From: Pelomonas sp. SE-A7 | Lineage (GTDB): Bacteria; Pseudomonadota; Gammaproteobacteria; Burkholderiales; Burkholderiaceae_C | DNA length: 64,000 bases | NCBI RefSeq assembly: GCF_030345705.1 | Contig: NZ_JAUASW010000001.1 | Coordinates: 1,116,001-1,180,000 of the forward strand | Direction of reading: 5' to 3' | Shown: in pieces, positions 7,745 to 16,841 of the stretch | How positions within the stretch are numbered: the stretch's first letter is position 1 | Layout of the letters: each line of letters starts with the position of its first letter | The notes under the pieces: generated by a model | What the model was told of the DNA's origin: nothing | The model's database searches: none | Seen by the model: only the letters and a program-made list of their open reading frames with translations | Translations under genes and position numbers: made by a program

Positions 7745-9322
7745 TCAGGCCTGCTTGCGCTGGTTCAGGGCCAGACCCAGGGCCAGCAGACCCAGGCCGG
7801 CGGCCAGGAAGCTGGCGCTGCTCTGCAGCGTGGCCGAACCATTGAAGCCCAGCGGGTCCAGCCACTCGACCGCCGGCGTCTGCACCGACAGGTAGAGGCC
7901 GAACAGGAACAGCGAGAGCCAGGCGCGGCCGGAACCGGTCCAGCGACCCAACAGGCTGGCCATCGCGCCCAGGAAAACCAGGCCGCAGACCAGGGCCAAG
8001 GCGAGCATCGGCCGGTCCTGGCTCAGGCGCAGCAACACCGGCAGGCTCAAGAGCAGTCCCAGGCCTACGCTGGCCAGCCACTGGCGCAAATAGCGGTTGC
8101 GCGGACCACCGGGCACGGCCCCGCCCAGGCCCAGCAGGCCGGCCTGCTGGTCGCGCGAAGCGATGTCGGTGATGAGGATGCCCCAGAGCAGGCTGGTCGC
8201 CGCAAGCGCGGACCCCATCCGGTTGGCCGGGCTGAGCACGCCAGCGACGAGGGCCGCGAGTCCCAGCAGCACGCCTAGCGGGCTGGCACTCAAGGCCACG
8301 ACCATCTCGGCCGCCACCTGACCGGCCAGACCGGGCAGACGAGCCACCAGCGGCAACAACCGGTTCACGCCACGGGCCAGCGGCCGCAGCAGATGTTGCA
8401 GCGCGGCCAACCAGCTCTGCTTGGCCGCATTGCTGGAAGCCTTGACCCGGTCCGGCGAGTAGCGATGGAAAAGCAGCACGGCCAGGCCCAGCGGCAGCAG
8501 GGCCAGCAGGGCCGAGCCCAGGCGCAGGGCAAGCAACTGCAGCGTCCAGAAGCTGCCGTGCAGCTGCACCGGCGCCAGCGAGGCGTCGAAGCCCGAGCCG
8601 CCCAGGCTGAAGCTGCGCACGTTCAAGAGCTCGGACATGCGGATCAGGTGGGCCGGCATGCCCGAGATGTCGAACACCAGCCAGGCGGTGATACGCGGAT
8701 GCTCGGCGCTCATGGTCAGCGGCAGCGCCACGAACTGGGCGATCCAGAGGCTGAAGAACAGCAGGTCGCCGCGCTTGCCCATCAGCGGCGCCCAGGCATC
8801 ACACAGCACGGCCATGCTGGCGCAAAGCATGAGCACCGGGCCGAGCACAAGCAGATAGGTCGAGACATAGGTCCAGGGCTCCAGCGGGCCGACGCCGCGC
8901 ACCAGGTGCAGCACCCAGACCGTCAAGAGCAAGGCGCCCATCAACGAAGCCAGGTAGAGCAAGGCGCCGAGCCAGCGCGCCAGCAGCAGCGTGGCATTGC
9001 TGACCGGTGTGGAAGCCAGCACGCCGGCCATGCCGCTGGCCAGATCCAGCTGGGTGCGGCCACGGGCCAGGTAGAAGCCGGCCAGGCCCATCAACATGCC
9101 GGCGGTCAGCGCCGTGCCATAGGCCAGGGCCTGGCTCTGGTAGGCCAGGCGCTGCTTGCCCATCACCATCATGGCGCGGCCGCTCTCGGGGTCGGCCACC
9201 AGCAGCCAGCACAGCAGCACCACGGCTGCCACGCAGACCAGGCTGCCGATGCGGCGCGAGCGCAGCCGGAATTCGTCCAGCACCAGGGCCTTCAAGGCCA
9301 ATGTCTGCAGGCCCGTTTTCAT
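7745..9322 (-). CDS. ABC transporter permease, ABC-2-like
   Basis: 525 residues with about twelve hydrophobic segments: a first set near residues 25-45 and 65-85, a central block around 110-215, and a second set from about 260 to the C-terminus. It overlaps the stop of the ATPase gene by 4 bp (ATGA), so the two form one exporter operon. The N-terminal TM-soluble loop-TM layout resembles ABC-2 permeases. No substrate motif is recognisable. Related two-gene exporters carry antibiotics, peptides or membrane components. Confidence 0.78.
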   Translation of the reverse strand: MKTGLQTLALKALVLDEFRLRSRRIGSLVCVAAVVLLCWLLVADPESGRAMMVMGKQRLAYQSQALAYGTALTAGMLMGLAGFYLARGRTQLDLASGMAGVLASTPVSNATLLLARWLGALLYLASLMGALLLTVWVLHLVRGVGPLEPWTYVSTYLLVLGPVLMLCASMAVLCDAWAPLMGKRGDLLFFSLWIAQFVALPLTMSAEHPRITAWLVFDISGMPAHLIRMSELLNVRSFSLGGSGFDASLAPVQLHGSFWTLQLLALRLGSALLALLPLGLAVLLFHRYSPDRVKASSNAAKQSWLAALQHLLRPLARGVNRLLPLVARLPGLAGQVAAEMVVALSASPLGVLLGLAALVAGVLSPANRMGSALAATSLLWGILITDIASRDQQAGLLGLGGAVPGGPRNRYLRQWLASVGLGLLLSLPVLLRLSQDRPMLALALVCGLVFLGAMASLLGRWTGSGRAWLSLFLFGLYLSVQTPAVEWLDPLGFNGSATLQSSASFLAAGLGLLALGLALNQRKQA

Positions 9323-10188
9323 GCCGGCACCGCCTGCAGGGCATAGCGCTGCGCCATCAGCGCTTCTTCCAGGCTGGGCTCGCCCGGGCTGGCCTCGTGG
9401 CAGGGCTGCTCGCCATGGGCCATGCGCACCTGGATGCGTTCGCCCTGGCGCTGGGCATGCAGCACATGGACCTGGCCGCGCAGCGCTTCGTAATGGGCCG
9501 GTTCCAGCGAGGCGGTCCAGATGCGGCCGCGGGCGTCCAACAGCAGCTGCTCGGGCGTGTCGAAGGCCACCAGCCGGCCCTGGCGCAGGATGGCCAGCTG
9601 CCTGGCCATGTTCTCGATGTCGGACACGATGTGGGTCGAGACGATCACCAGCTTGGAGAAGCCGATCTCGGACAGCAGGTTGCGGAAGCGCAGCCGCTCC
9701 TCGGGGTCCAGGCCGGCCGTGGGCTCATCGACGATCAGCACGTCGGGGTCGTTCAGCAAGGCCTGGGCAATGCCGAGGCGCTGGCGCATGCCGCCCGAAA
9801 AGCCTATGGCCAGGCGGTTCGCTTGCTCATGCAGGTTGACCAGTTCCAGCAGGCGGCGGATGCGCGCCGCATCGCGAACGCCCTTGAGCGCGGCGAAGTA
9901 CTGCAGGAATTCCAGCGCCGTCAGATGGGACGGCACGCTGAAGTCCTGCGGCAGATAGCCCAGACGGCGGCGCATGGCCTCGGGCCGGGCGACTATGCAT
10001 TGGCCGTCCAGCAGGATGCGGCCGCTGGTGGGTTTGCTCAGCGTGGCCAGCAACTGCATCAGCGTGCTCTTGCCGGCGCCGTTGTGGCCCACCAGGCCCA
10101 GCACGCCGGGGCCCAGCTCCAGCGAAACATCGTCCAGCGCGCGCAGCTTGCCGCCGTGGACCTTGACCAAGTTCTGAATGCTCAGCAT
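9319..10188 (-). CDS. ABC transporter ATP-binding protein
   Basis: 289 residues. Walker A GHNGAGKS lies at 34-41, the Q-loop at YLPQDF, the signature at FSGGMRQRLG, Walker B at VLIVDEP and the switch His at VSTHIV. The last 70 residues form an extra C-terminal domain of the kind found in ABC-2/CcmA-type exporter ATPases. Coupled to the downstream permease by a 4-bp overlap. Nothing recognisable lies in the 131 bp separating it from the lipoprotein gene. Confidence 0.9.
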   Translation of the reverse strand: MLSIQNLVKVHGGKLRALDDVSLELGPGVLGLVGHNGAGKSTLMQLLATLSKPTSGRILLDGQCIVARPEAMRRRLGYLPQDFSVPSHLTALEFLQYFAALKGVRDAARIRRLLELVNLHEQANRLAIGFSGGMRQRLGIAQALLNDPDVLIVDEPTAGLDPEERLRFRNLLSEIGFSKLVIVSTHIVSDIENMARQLAILRQGRLVAFDTPEQLLLDARGRIWTASLEPAHYEALRGQVHVLHAQRQGERIQVRMAHGEQPCHEASPGEPSLEEALMAQRYALQAVPA

Positions 10189-10319
10189 CGCTTTTCCTCT
10201 TGCTTGCCCGTTCTGGAATGGGCGGCAGATTAGCGATGCGAGACGCCACCGGCGCCACGCTTACGACGCATGGTCGGGCGGCGGGGTCAGGCCGCGAATG
10301 CGGCAGACAGCCGGTCGGT

Positions 10320-10862
10320 TCAGTTCGCGCTGGCGGCACTGGCCGCAGTTGCGGCTGCAGCCGGTGGCGGCGGCGGGCAGGCCTTGGCCGCGCCCATCCC
10401 CTTGAGGAAGGCGCGGCGCGAGCGGCCGGCCACCACGGCCGCAGCGACTTCCTTGGAATAGCGCTCGGCTCCCGTGAGCTTGCGCAGCCAGCCGCGGAAA
10501 GGCAGCAAGCCCTCGGCCGTGCGCTTGAGCGCGTCCAGCGCCGCGTCGCCGACCATCTCGCCGCCCTTCTCCATGGTTCCCTGCTCGGGCCGCGGCGGCG
10601 CATCGATGTCAGGGCCCAGGGCCTCGTCCAGCGGCGCCAGTGCGGCCAGCAGGCCGGCGCAGCTGACATCCGCCGGCAACTTGTAGGGGCCGGCCTGCGC
10701 CTCCTGCAGCACCTGTGGAATCTTGTCGCGCACCAGGTTCAGGTCGGACAGCGGCGCCGTGGCCGCATTGCCGATGCGCTCGCCGGTGTCGGGCCGGCTG
10801 GCGCAGCCGACGAGCAGCAGCAGGCCGCCGCACAGGCTGATCACGATCTTCGGACTGCTCAT
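10320..10862 (-). CDS. Predicted lipoprotein, function unknown
   Basis: 180 residues with a lipoprotein signal peptide ending in the lipobox LLVGC at 16-20. The mature part has a predicted amphipathic segment (VRDKIPQVLQEA) and three Cys including the lipidated one. The C-terminus is low-complexity Pro/Ala (five consecutive prolines, then Ala/Ser). I do not recognise a domain. It lies 7 bp downstream of fhs on the same strand, so it is probably co-transcribed. Confidence 0.7.
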   Translation of the reverse strand: MSSPKIVISLCGGLLLLVGCASRPDTGERIGNAATAPLSDLNLVRDKIPQVLQEAQAGPYKLPADVSCAGLLAALAPLDEALGPDIDAPPRPEQGTMEKGGEMVGDAALDALKRTAEGLLPFRGWLRKLTGAERYSKEVAAAVVAGRSRRAFLKGMGAAKACPPPPPAAAATAASAASAN

Positions 10863-10869
10863 GCCGCTC

Positions 10870-12528
10870 CTAGAACAGGCCGCTGATGCGGCCCTCGTCG
10901 TCCACGTCGATACGCTCGGCCGCCGGTTCGCGCGGCAGGCCGGGCATGGTCATGATGTCACCGCAGATCGCGGTGACGAAGCCGGCGCCGGCATTGAGCC
11001 GCAGCTCGCGCACCCGCAAGCTGTGGCCGCTGGGCGCGGCCAGCAGCTTGGGATCGGTGCTGAACGAATACTGGGTCTTGGCGATGCAGACCGGCAGTTG
11101 GCTGAAGCCCAGGGCCTGCAGTTCGGCCAGCTGGAAGCGCGCCTTGGGCTCCAGCTCGATGTCGGCCGCGTGATAGATGCGCCGCGCCACGCTGACGATC
11201 TTCTGCTCCAGCGGCATCGCATCCTCGTAAAGGAACTGCAGGTCGGCCGCGCCGCTCTCGCAGGCCTTGACGACCTCGCGAGCCAGGGCCGCTGCGCCGG
11301 TGCCCCCCTCGGCCCAATGCGTGGCCAGCACGCAGGCCACGCCCAGGGCCGCGCATTCCTGCTGGATCAGGGCGATCTCCTCCGGCGTGTCGGCATCGAA
11401 GCGGTTGATCGAAACCACGGCCGGCAGTCCGTACTGCAGCCGCACGTTCTCCACATGGCGGCGCAGGTTGGCCAGGCCGGCCTGCAGGGCCGCCAGCCCC
11501 TCGAGCGCACCCCCATGGTGACGCAGAGCCCGCACCGTGGCGACGATCACAGCGCAGCCCGGTTTCAGGCCCGATTGCCGGCACTTGATGTCGATAAACT
11601 TTTCTGCCCCCAGGTCGGCGCCGAAGCCGGCCTCGGTGACCACGTAGTCGGCCAGCTTGAGCGCCGTGCGCGTGGCGATCAGGGAATTGCAGCCGTGGGC
11701 GATGTTGGCGAAGGGGCCGCCATGGACGAAGGCGAGGTTGCCCTCCAGCGTCTGGACGATGTTGGGCGCCAGCGCGTCCTTGAGCAGGGCCGCCATGGCG
11801 CCGTCGGCCTTCAGCTGCCTGGCCGTGATCGGCTTCTTGTCGGCCGTGTAGCCGATGACGATGCGGCCCAGCCGCTGCTTCAGGTCGGCCAGCGAAGTGG
11901 CCAGGCACAGGATGGCCATCACCTCGGAAGCCACGACGATGTCGAAGCCGTCCTCGCGCGGATAGCCGTTGGCCGGGCCGCCCAGGCCCACCGTGATCTG
12001 GCGCAGCGCCCGGTCGTTCATGTCGACCACGCGGCGCCAGACGATGCGGCGCAGGTCCAGCCCCAGCGCATTGCCGTGGTTGATGTGGTTGTCTATCAGC
12101 GCGGCCAGCAGGTTGTTGGCCAGTTGGATGGCGTGGAAATCGCCGGTGAAATGGAGGTTGATGTCCTCCATCGGCACGACCTGGGCCATTCCGCCGCCGG
12201 CCGCTCCCCCCTTCATGCCGAAGCAGGGACCCAGCGAAGGCTCGCGCAGGCAGATGATGGCCTGCTTGCCCAGGTGGTTGAGTCCGTCACCCAGACCGAC
12301 CGTGGTCGTGGTCTTGCCTTCGCCCGGCGGCGTCGGCGTGATCGCGGTGACCAGCACCAGGTGGCCGTCGGGCCGGTCCTGCAGGCGGGCCACATGCTCG
12401 AGCGAGAGCTTGGCCTTGTAGCGGCCGTAGGGGCTGAGCGCCTCTTCCGGCAGGCCCAGCCGCTGCACGGCCAGCGGAACAATGGGCTGCAAGGTCGCCG
12501 CCTGGGCGATCTCTATGTCTGTGCGCAT
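10870..12528 (-). CDS. fhs: Formate--tetrahydrofolate ligase
   Basis: 552 residues from ATG 12528 (MRTDIEIAQ); a TTG four codons upstream is less likely. The ATP-binding motif TPPGEGKTTTT, EPSLGPCFGMKGGAAGGG, the GDFHAI stretch and EAGFGADLGAEKF are hallmarks of FTHFS, and length matches the family. It ligates formate to tetrahydrofolate using ATP, producing 10-formyl-THF. Fhs is patchy in betaproteobacteria, where folD usually suffices. Divergent from the first EAL gene across 217 bp. Confidence 0.96.
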   Translation of the reverse strand: MRTDIEIAQAATLQPIVPLAVQRLGLPEEALSPYGRYKAKLSLEHVARLQDRPDGHLVLVTAITPTPPGEGKTTTTVGLGDGLNHLGKQAIICLREPSLGPCFGMKGGAAGGGMAQVVPMEDINLHFTGDFHAIQLANNLLAALIDNHINHGNALGLDLRRIVWRRVVDMNDRALRQITVGLGGPANGYPREDGFDIVVASEVMAILCLATSLADLKQRLGRIVIGYTADKKPITARQLKADGAMAALLKDALAPNIVQTLEGNLAFVHGGPFANIAHGCNSLIATRTALKLADYVVTEAGFGADLGAEKFIDIKCRQSGLKPGCAVIVATVRALRHHGGALEGLAALQAGLANLRRHVENVRLQYGLPAVVSINRFDADTPEEIALIQQECAALGVACVLATHWAEGGTGAAALAREVVKACESGAADLQFLYEDAMPLEQKIVSVARRIYHAADIELEPKARFQLAELQALGFSQLPVCIAKTQYSFSTDPKLLAAPSGHSLRVRELRLNAGAGFVTAICGDIMTMPGLPREPAAERIDVDDEGRISGLF

Positions 12529-12745
12529 GGCTGTTCGCAATCCTTTGTGGGGACGGGACCGCGCCAGACAGCGCGCGGCAAGATCGATCGGTGCGGGCGA
12601 TTATGGTCCCCGCAAACGAGCGCCCCTTTCGGGCGCATTTCGCACAACCCATCGAATTTACGGATGACGTTCGCGCCGCCACTGGCCGACATTGCAGGCA
12701 AGACGCCTCCGTCTGTCGCGCCCTTGTGCGTGGGAGAGTGCCCGC

Positions 12746-14155
12746 ATGCTCGATGAGTCGATTGGGATTCGCAGTCCGCAGCCTGGCTGGCCTTCGGTCA
12801 AGCAGCTGCTGGATGGCTTCAACAGTGCCGAGGGGCCGCTGCCGCAGCCCTTCAACCGGCGCCGCCGACGCATGCTCGTGCTCGGCAGTCTGTTCATTCT
12901 TTTCACCGTCAGCTTCTGGGCCTGTTTCTTCGCGTTCAAGGGCCAGTTCTGGCTGACCGCGCTCGACCTGGCCCTGGCAGTCTCGGCCGGCGGCGTGCTG
13001 TGGATGGCGCGAAACAGCCAGCTTCGCCTGGCCGGTCTGGTGTTCCTCGCAATCTGCCTGTCCTTCCTGCTGGTCGTGGCCACGCTGGCCGACGTTCCGA
13101 CCACCGTGGCCCCCCGCACCCTGCACCTCTACATGGTGCCGCTGACGGTCTACAGCGTGTTCCTGCTGCAGCACGAACGCTTCGCGGTCCGGGCCTTCGT
13201 GGTGACCGTGGTGCTGCTGTGCTTCGCGGTGCTGGCCATGGCGCCGGTGGACCTGGCCCATCAGCATTTCATGAGCGAGTCGCAACGCCGGGTCGGCGCC
13301 GTGCTCAACGTGATCAGCTCCACGGTGCTGCTGTTCCTGGTCATCGACATCATGCTGCGCGAGGCCAAGGAGACCTCGGCGCTGGAGCTGGACTTTGCCC
13401 GCGCCGTCGCCACCGGCGAGGTGCTGGCCTACCTGCAGCCGCAGTGCACGGCCGATGGCCGCATCGTCGGCGCCGAGGCCCTGATGCGCTGGCGGCATTC
13501 CAAGCGCGGCTATGTCTCGCCGGCCGAATTCATCCCCATGGCCGAGCGCTCGGGCCTGATCATCCCGGCCGGCGAGCAGATCGCGGCCATCATCTGCAAG
13601 GCCCTGCACCGCTGGGAGGACGACCCGGTGCTGCGCGAGCTGACCGTCTCGGTCAACGTCAGCTCGGCCCAGCTGTTCTCGGGCGCTTCGACCGCGCGGC
13701 TGCTGGGCACCGTGTCGGAGGCCGCGGCGCCGCGCGCCTCGCTGAAGTTCGAGCTGACCGAATCCATGTTCGTGCAGGACTTCCAGGCGGTGCGCGGCAA
13801 GATGGAAGAGATCCGCGGCCAGGGCATCCGCATGGCGCTGGACGACTTCGGCACCGGCTTCTCCTCGCTGTCCTACCTGAAGCAGTTGCCGCTGGACCAG
13901 ATCAAGGTGGACCAGAGCTTCGTGCGTGATCTGCCCGGCGATGCCAGCGCGGCCAAGATCGCTGCCACCATCGTCCACCTGGGCGAGGACCTGGGCCTGG
14001 AGGTGGTGGCCGAAGGCGTGGAGAACCGCGAGCAGTTGACGGCGCTGGAGGCGATGGGCTGCCGCATCTTTCAGGGCTTCCTGTTCGCGCGGCCGCTGCC
14101 GCTAGAGGAATTCGAGGCCCTGGCGCGCAGCGGCAAGACCCTGCCCGTGGCCTGA
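12746..14155 (+). CDS. Membrane-anchored EAL-domain c-di-GMP phosphodiesterase, paralogue 1
   Basis: 469 residues from ATG 12746, preceded by a GGGAGAG ribosome site. Residues 43-205 hold about six membrane helices, and residues about 215-460 are an EAL domain with no GGDEF. Catalytic features are intact: EAL at 244-246, SVNVS, ELTES, DDFGTGFS, IKVDQSF and VAEGVE, so active hydrolysis of c-di-GMP is expected. The membrane domain matches no named sensor domain that I know; it contains PRTLHLY, PLTVY and FLLQHE (His143, Glu144). The next gene is a close paralogue with the same layout. Confidence 0.92.
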   Translation: MLDESIGIRSPQPGWPSVKQLLDGFNSAEGPLPQPFNRRRRRMLVLGSLFILFTVSFWACFFAFKGQFWLTALDLALAVSAGGVLWMARNSQLRLAGLVFLAICLSFLLVVATLADVPTTVAPRTLHLYMVPLTVYSVFLLQHERFAVRAFVVTVVLLCFAVLAMAPVDLAHQHFMSESQRRVGAVLNVISSTVLLFLVIDIMLREAKETSALELDFARAVATGEVLAYLQPQCTADGRIVGAEALMRWRHSKRGYVSPAEFIPMAERSGLIIPAGEQIAAIICKALHRWEDDPVLRELTVSVNVSSAQLFSGASTARLLGTVSEAAAPRASLKFELTESMFVQDFQAVRGKMEEIRGQGIRMALDDFGTGFSSLSYLKQLPLDQIKVDQSFVRDLPGDASAAKIAATIVHLGEDLGLEVVAEGVENREQLTALEAMGCRIFQGFLFARPLPLEEFEALARSGKTLPVA

Positions 14156-14250
14156 ACCGGCCGCGCCAACTCCCCCCGTCAGCAGGATTGCCTGGGCCGG
14201 CCCGCGGGCCGACGATAGCGGCTGCCGTGCCCAAGGAGTAACTCGCAGTC

Positions 14251-15669
14251 ATGCAAGCGGCTTTGCCCCAACCGCCCGAGACCCTCCAGCGCCCGTCCGC
14301 CCTGCACCGGCGGCTGCATCGCTTCAATGCCGCCGAAGGCCGGCTCCCGGCCGGTTTCAATCGGCGGCGCCAGCGCCTGCTGAAGGTGGCCGCCGCCGCC
14401 ATCGCCATGCTGGGTTGCGGCTGGGCGCTGTACTACCTGATCAACGCCGACTTCATGCTGGCCGCCGGCAACCTGGCCCTGGCCGCCGGCGCCGTGCTGA
14501 TGCATGGCCTGCAACGCCGCGGCCTGGCACGCCTGGCCGGCTTCCTGTTCCTGCTGATAGGTCTGCTGGCCGTGATGGCCGTGTCCTACTTCGCCGACAT
14601 CCCCACGGCCTCGGTGCCGCGCACCTTGCAGCTCTACCTCGCGCCGCTGACGGTCTACGGCATCTTCCTGCTGCAGCACGAGAAGGCCACGGTGCGCATA
14701 GGCCTGGCCATGCTGACCTTGCTCACCCTGGCCCTGCTGGCGCTGGCACCGGCCCAGCCGGAAGCGCTGCACATCATGGGTCCCGAGGTACTGCCGCGCA
14801 GGGTGGGCGCCCTGGTCAACGTGATCGGCGCCTCGGTGCTGCTCTACCTGGCGGTCGACATCATGCTGCGCGAGGCCCGCGAGTCGTCGGCGCTTGAACT
14901 GGACTTCGCCCGCGCCGTCGCCACCGGCGACCTGCAGGCCTATCTGCAGCCTCAGTGCAGCGCCGACGGCCGCATCACCGGCGCCGAGGCGCTGATGCGC
15001 TGGCGGCATTCGGAACGCGGCTGGATCTCGCCGGCCGAGTTCATCCCCATGGCCGAGCGCTCCGGCCTGATCATTCCGGCCGGCGAGCAGATCGCCACCA
15101 GCATCTGCCGCGCACTGAGGCGCTGGGAAACCGACCCGGTGCTGAGCCGGCTCAAGGTCTCGGTCAATGTGAGCCCGGCCCAGCTCTTGAGCGGCCAATC
15201 GGCCGAGCGGCTGCTGGCCATCGTCGAGACCACCGGGGCGCCGCGCTCGGCCCTGATGTTCGAGCTGACAGAGTCCATGTTCGCCCACGACTTCCAGGCC
15301 ATGCTGGGCAAGATGAACGGCTTCCGCGCCCAGGGCATACGCATGGCGCTGGACGACTTCGGCACCGGCTTCTCCTCGCTGGCCTACCTGAAGCAGTTGC
15401 CGCTGGACCAGCTCAAGGTGGACCAGAGCTTTGTGCGCGACCTGCCAGCAGACGGCAGCTCGGCGCGCATCGCCTCCACCATCGTCAATCTTGGCCACGA
15501 CCTGGGCCTAGAGCTGGTGGCCGAAGGCGTTGAAAAGCGCGAGCAGCTGCAGGCCCTGCAGGCCATGGGCTGCTCGGTCTTCCAGGGCTACCTGTTCGGC
15601 CGCCCCATGCCATTGGAGGAGTTCGAGGAGCTGGCCCGCAACGGGCGCTCCCTGCTGGCCTCGGTCTAG
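14251..15669 (+). CDS. Membrane-anchored EAL-domain c-di-GMP phosphodiesterase, paralogue 2
   Basis: 472 residues, colinear with the upstream paralogue: N-terminal FNAAEG...FNRRR segment, about six membrane helices to residue 208, and an EAL domain with EAL at 246-248 and intact ELTES, DDFGTGFS, LKVDQSF and VAEGVE. Identity is visibly highest in the EAL domain and in the loop PRTLQLY-PLTVY-FLLQHE (His143, Glu144 at the same numbers). AAGGAG lies upstream of the ATG. The 95-bp gap suggests co-transcription. It is convergent with the crotonase gene, with 7 bp between stops. Confidence 0.92.
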   Translation: MQAALPQPPETLQRPSALHRRLHRFNAAEGRLPAGFNRRRQRLLKVAAAAIAMLGCGWALYYLINADFMLAAGNLALAAGAVLMHGLQRRGLARLAGFLFLLIGLLAVMAVSYFADIPTASVPRTLQLYLAPLTVYGIFLLQHEKATVRIGLAMLTLLTLALLALAPAQPEALHIMGPEVLPRRVGALVNVIGASVLLYLAVDIMLREARESSALELDFARAVATGDLQAYLQPQCSADGRITGAEALMRWRHSERGWISPAEFIPMAERSGLIIPAGEQIATSICRALRRWETDPVLSRLKVSVNVSPAQLLSGQSAERLLAIVETTGAPRSALMFELTESMFAHDFQAMLGKMNGFRAQGIRMALDDFGTGFSSLAYLKQLPLDQLKVDQSFVRDLPADGSSARIASTIVNLGHDLGLELVAEGVEKREQLQALQAMGCSVFQGYLFGRPMPLEEFEELARNGRSLLASV

Positions 15670-15676
15670 GCGGGGC

Positions 15677-16801
15677 TCAGGTCAGTCCGCGCAGCGGATG
15701 CTCGGCCGGAGCCCAGGGGCTGGCGAAGAACTCGGCCACCAGGGCCGGCGTCACGTCCTCGATGCGGGCCGGGTTCCAGCGCGGGCTGTGGTCCTTGTCG
15801 ACCGCCAGAGCGCGTATGCCTTCCACTGTCTCAGAGGCCGCGCCGGGACGCAGCGTGAAGCAGCGGTGCACCAGGTCGCGCTCCATGCGCAGGTCTTCGG
15901 CCAGGCTCATGCCGCGGGCGCGGCGCACTTGCTCCAGCGTCACGGCCAGCATCAGTGGGGAGCGCTTGCGCAGCGTGGCCAGGGTCTCCAGCGACCAGGC
16001 ATCGCCGGCCGCCTGCAGCGACTCGCAGATGGCCAGCACCGTGGGCTTGGAGAAATGCTGGTCTATGCGCTTGCGCAGTTCCAGGTCGTCGGCCGGCGCG
16101 GCCAGGTCGGCTCGCTCCATCACCGTGGCCACCACATGCTCGGCGCTGGATTGCTCGCCACGGCGGAAGGCCTCGATGATGGCCGGCAGCTCGGCCGCGC
16201 GGACAAAGACGTCGCCCAGGCCCAGGGCGATGGCATCGCCGGCGCCAATCGGCTGGCCGGTCAGGGCCAGCCATTCACCGCTGTGGCCGGGACACTGGCC
16301 CAGGAACCAGCCGCCGCCCACGTCCGGGAACAGGCCGATATTGGTCTCGGGCATGGCCAGCTTGCTGTGCTCGGTCAGTACGCGCAGCTTGGCGCCCTGG
16401 CTGATGCCCATGCCACCGCCCATGACCACGCCGTCCATCAGGGCGATGTAGGGCTTGGGATAGGCGTGGATCAGGTGATTGAGCGCGTATTCCTCGGTGA
16501 AGAAATCCTCCAGCGCGCTATCGCCCGCCAGGGCCGCGGCATGGAAGAAGCGGATGTCACCACCAGCACAGAACGCGGCCGGCTTGCCCTCGCGGCCGGC
16601 GCCGAGGATGACCACGGCCTCGATGGCGGGCTCGGCCGCCCAGGATTTCAGCAGCGCGGTCAGGTCGCGGATCATGGCCAGTGACAGCGCATTCAGCGCC
16701 TGCGCCCGGTTCAGCGTGATCAGGCCCAGGCAGCCGTTGACTTCGGCCAGCACCTGGCCATCGGATTGCAGGGTCGGGAGAGCGGATGCAGCGGCGGTCA
16801 T
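15677..16801 (-). CDS. Enoyl-CoA hydratase/isomerase family, 3-hydroxyisobutyryl-CoA hydrolase-like
   Basis: 374 residues, longer than ordinary crotonases (about 260) and equal to HIBCH proteins. The oxyanion-hole segments FCAGGDIR and GVVMGGGMGIS, and the PETNIGLFPDVGGG stretch with the catalytic Glu and Asp of HIBCH, are present. HIBCH hydrolyses 3-hydroxyisobutyryl-CoA in valine breakdown. The C-terminal segment EGIRALAVDKDHSPRWNP also fits. Followed 40 bp upstream on the same strand by a DMT transporter gene, with no obvious functional link. Confidence 0.87.
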   Translation of the reverse strand: MTAAASALPTLQSDGQVLAEVNGCLGLITLNRAQALNALSLAMIRDLTALLKSWAAEPAIEAVVILGAGREGKPAAFCAGGDIRFFHAAALAGDSALEDFFTEEYALNHLIHAYPKPYIALMDGVVMGGGMGISQGAKLRVLTEHSKLAMPETNIGLFPDVGGGWFLGQCPGHSGEWLALTGQPIGAGDAIALGLGDVFVRAAELPAIIEAFRRGEQSSAEHVVATVMERADLAAPADDLELRKRIDQHFSKPTVLAICESLQAAGDAWSLETLATLRKRSPLMLAVTLEQVRRARGMSLAEDLRMERDLVHRCFTLRPGAASETVEGIRALAVDKDHSPRWNPARIEDVTPALVAEFFASPWAPAEHPLRGLT

Positions 16802-16841
16802 GCCAGGGAACTCCAGGAAACTTCTAGGAACGGACGGAAAA

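Noticed and set aside
12620..12636. GCGCCC/GGGCGC hairpin in the gap between fhs and the first EAL gene
   Set aside because: It lies in a divergent promoter region with no gene ending there and a poor T-tract, so it is not called a terminator.
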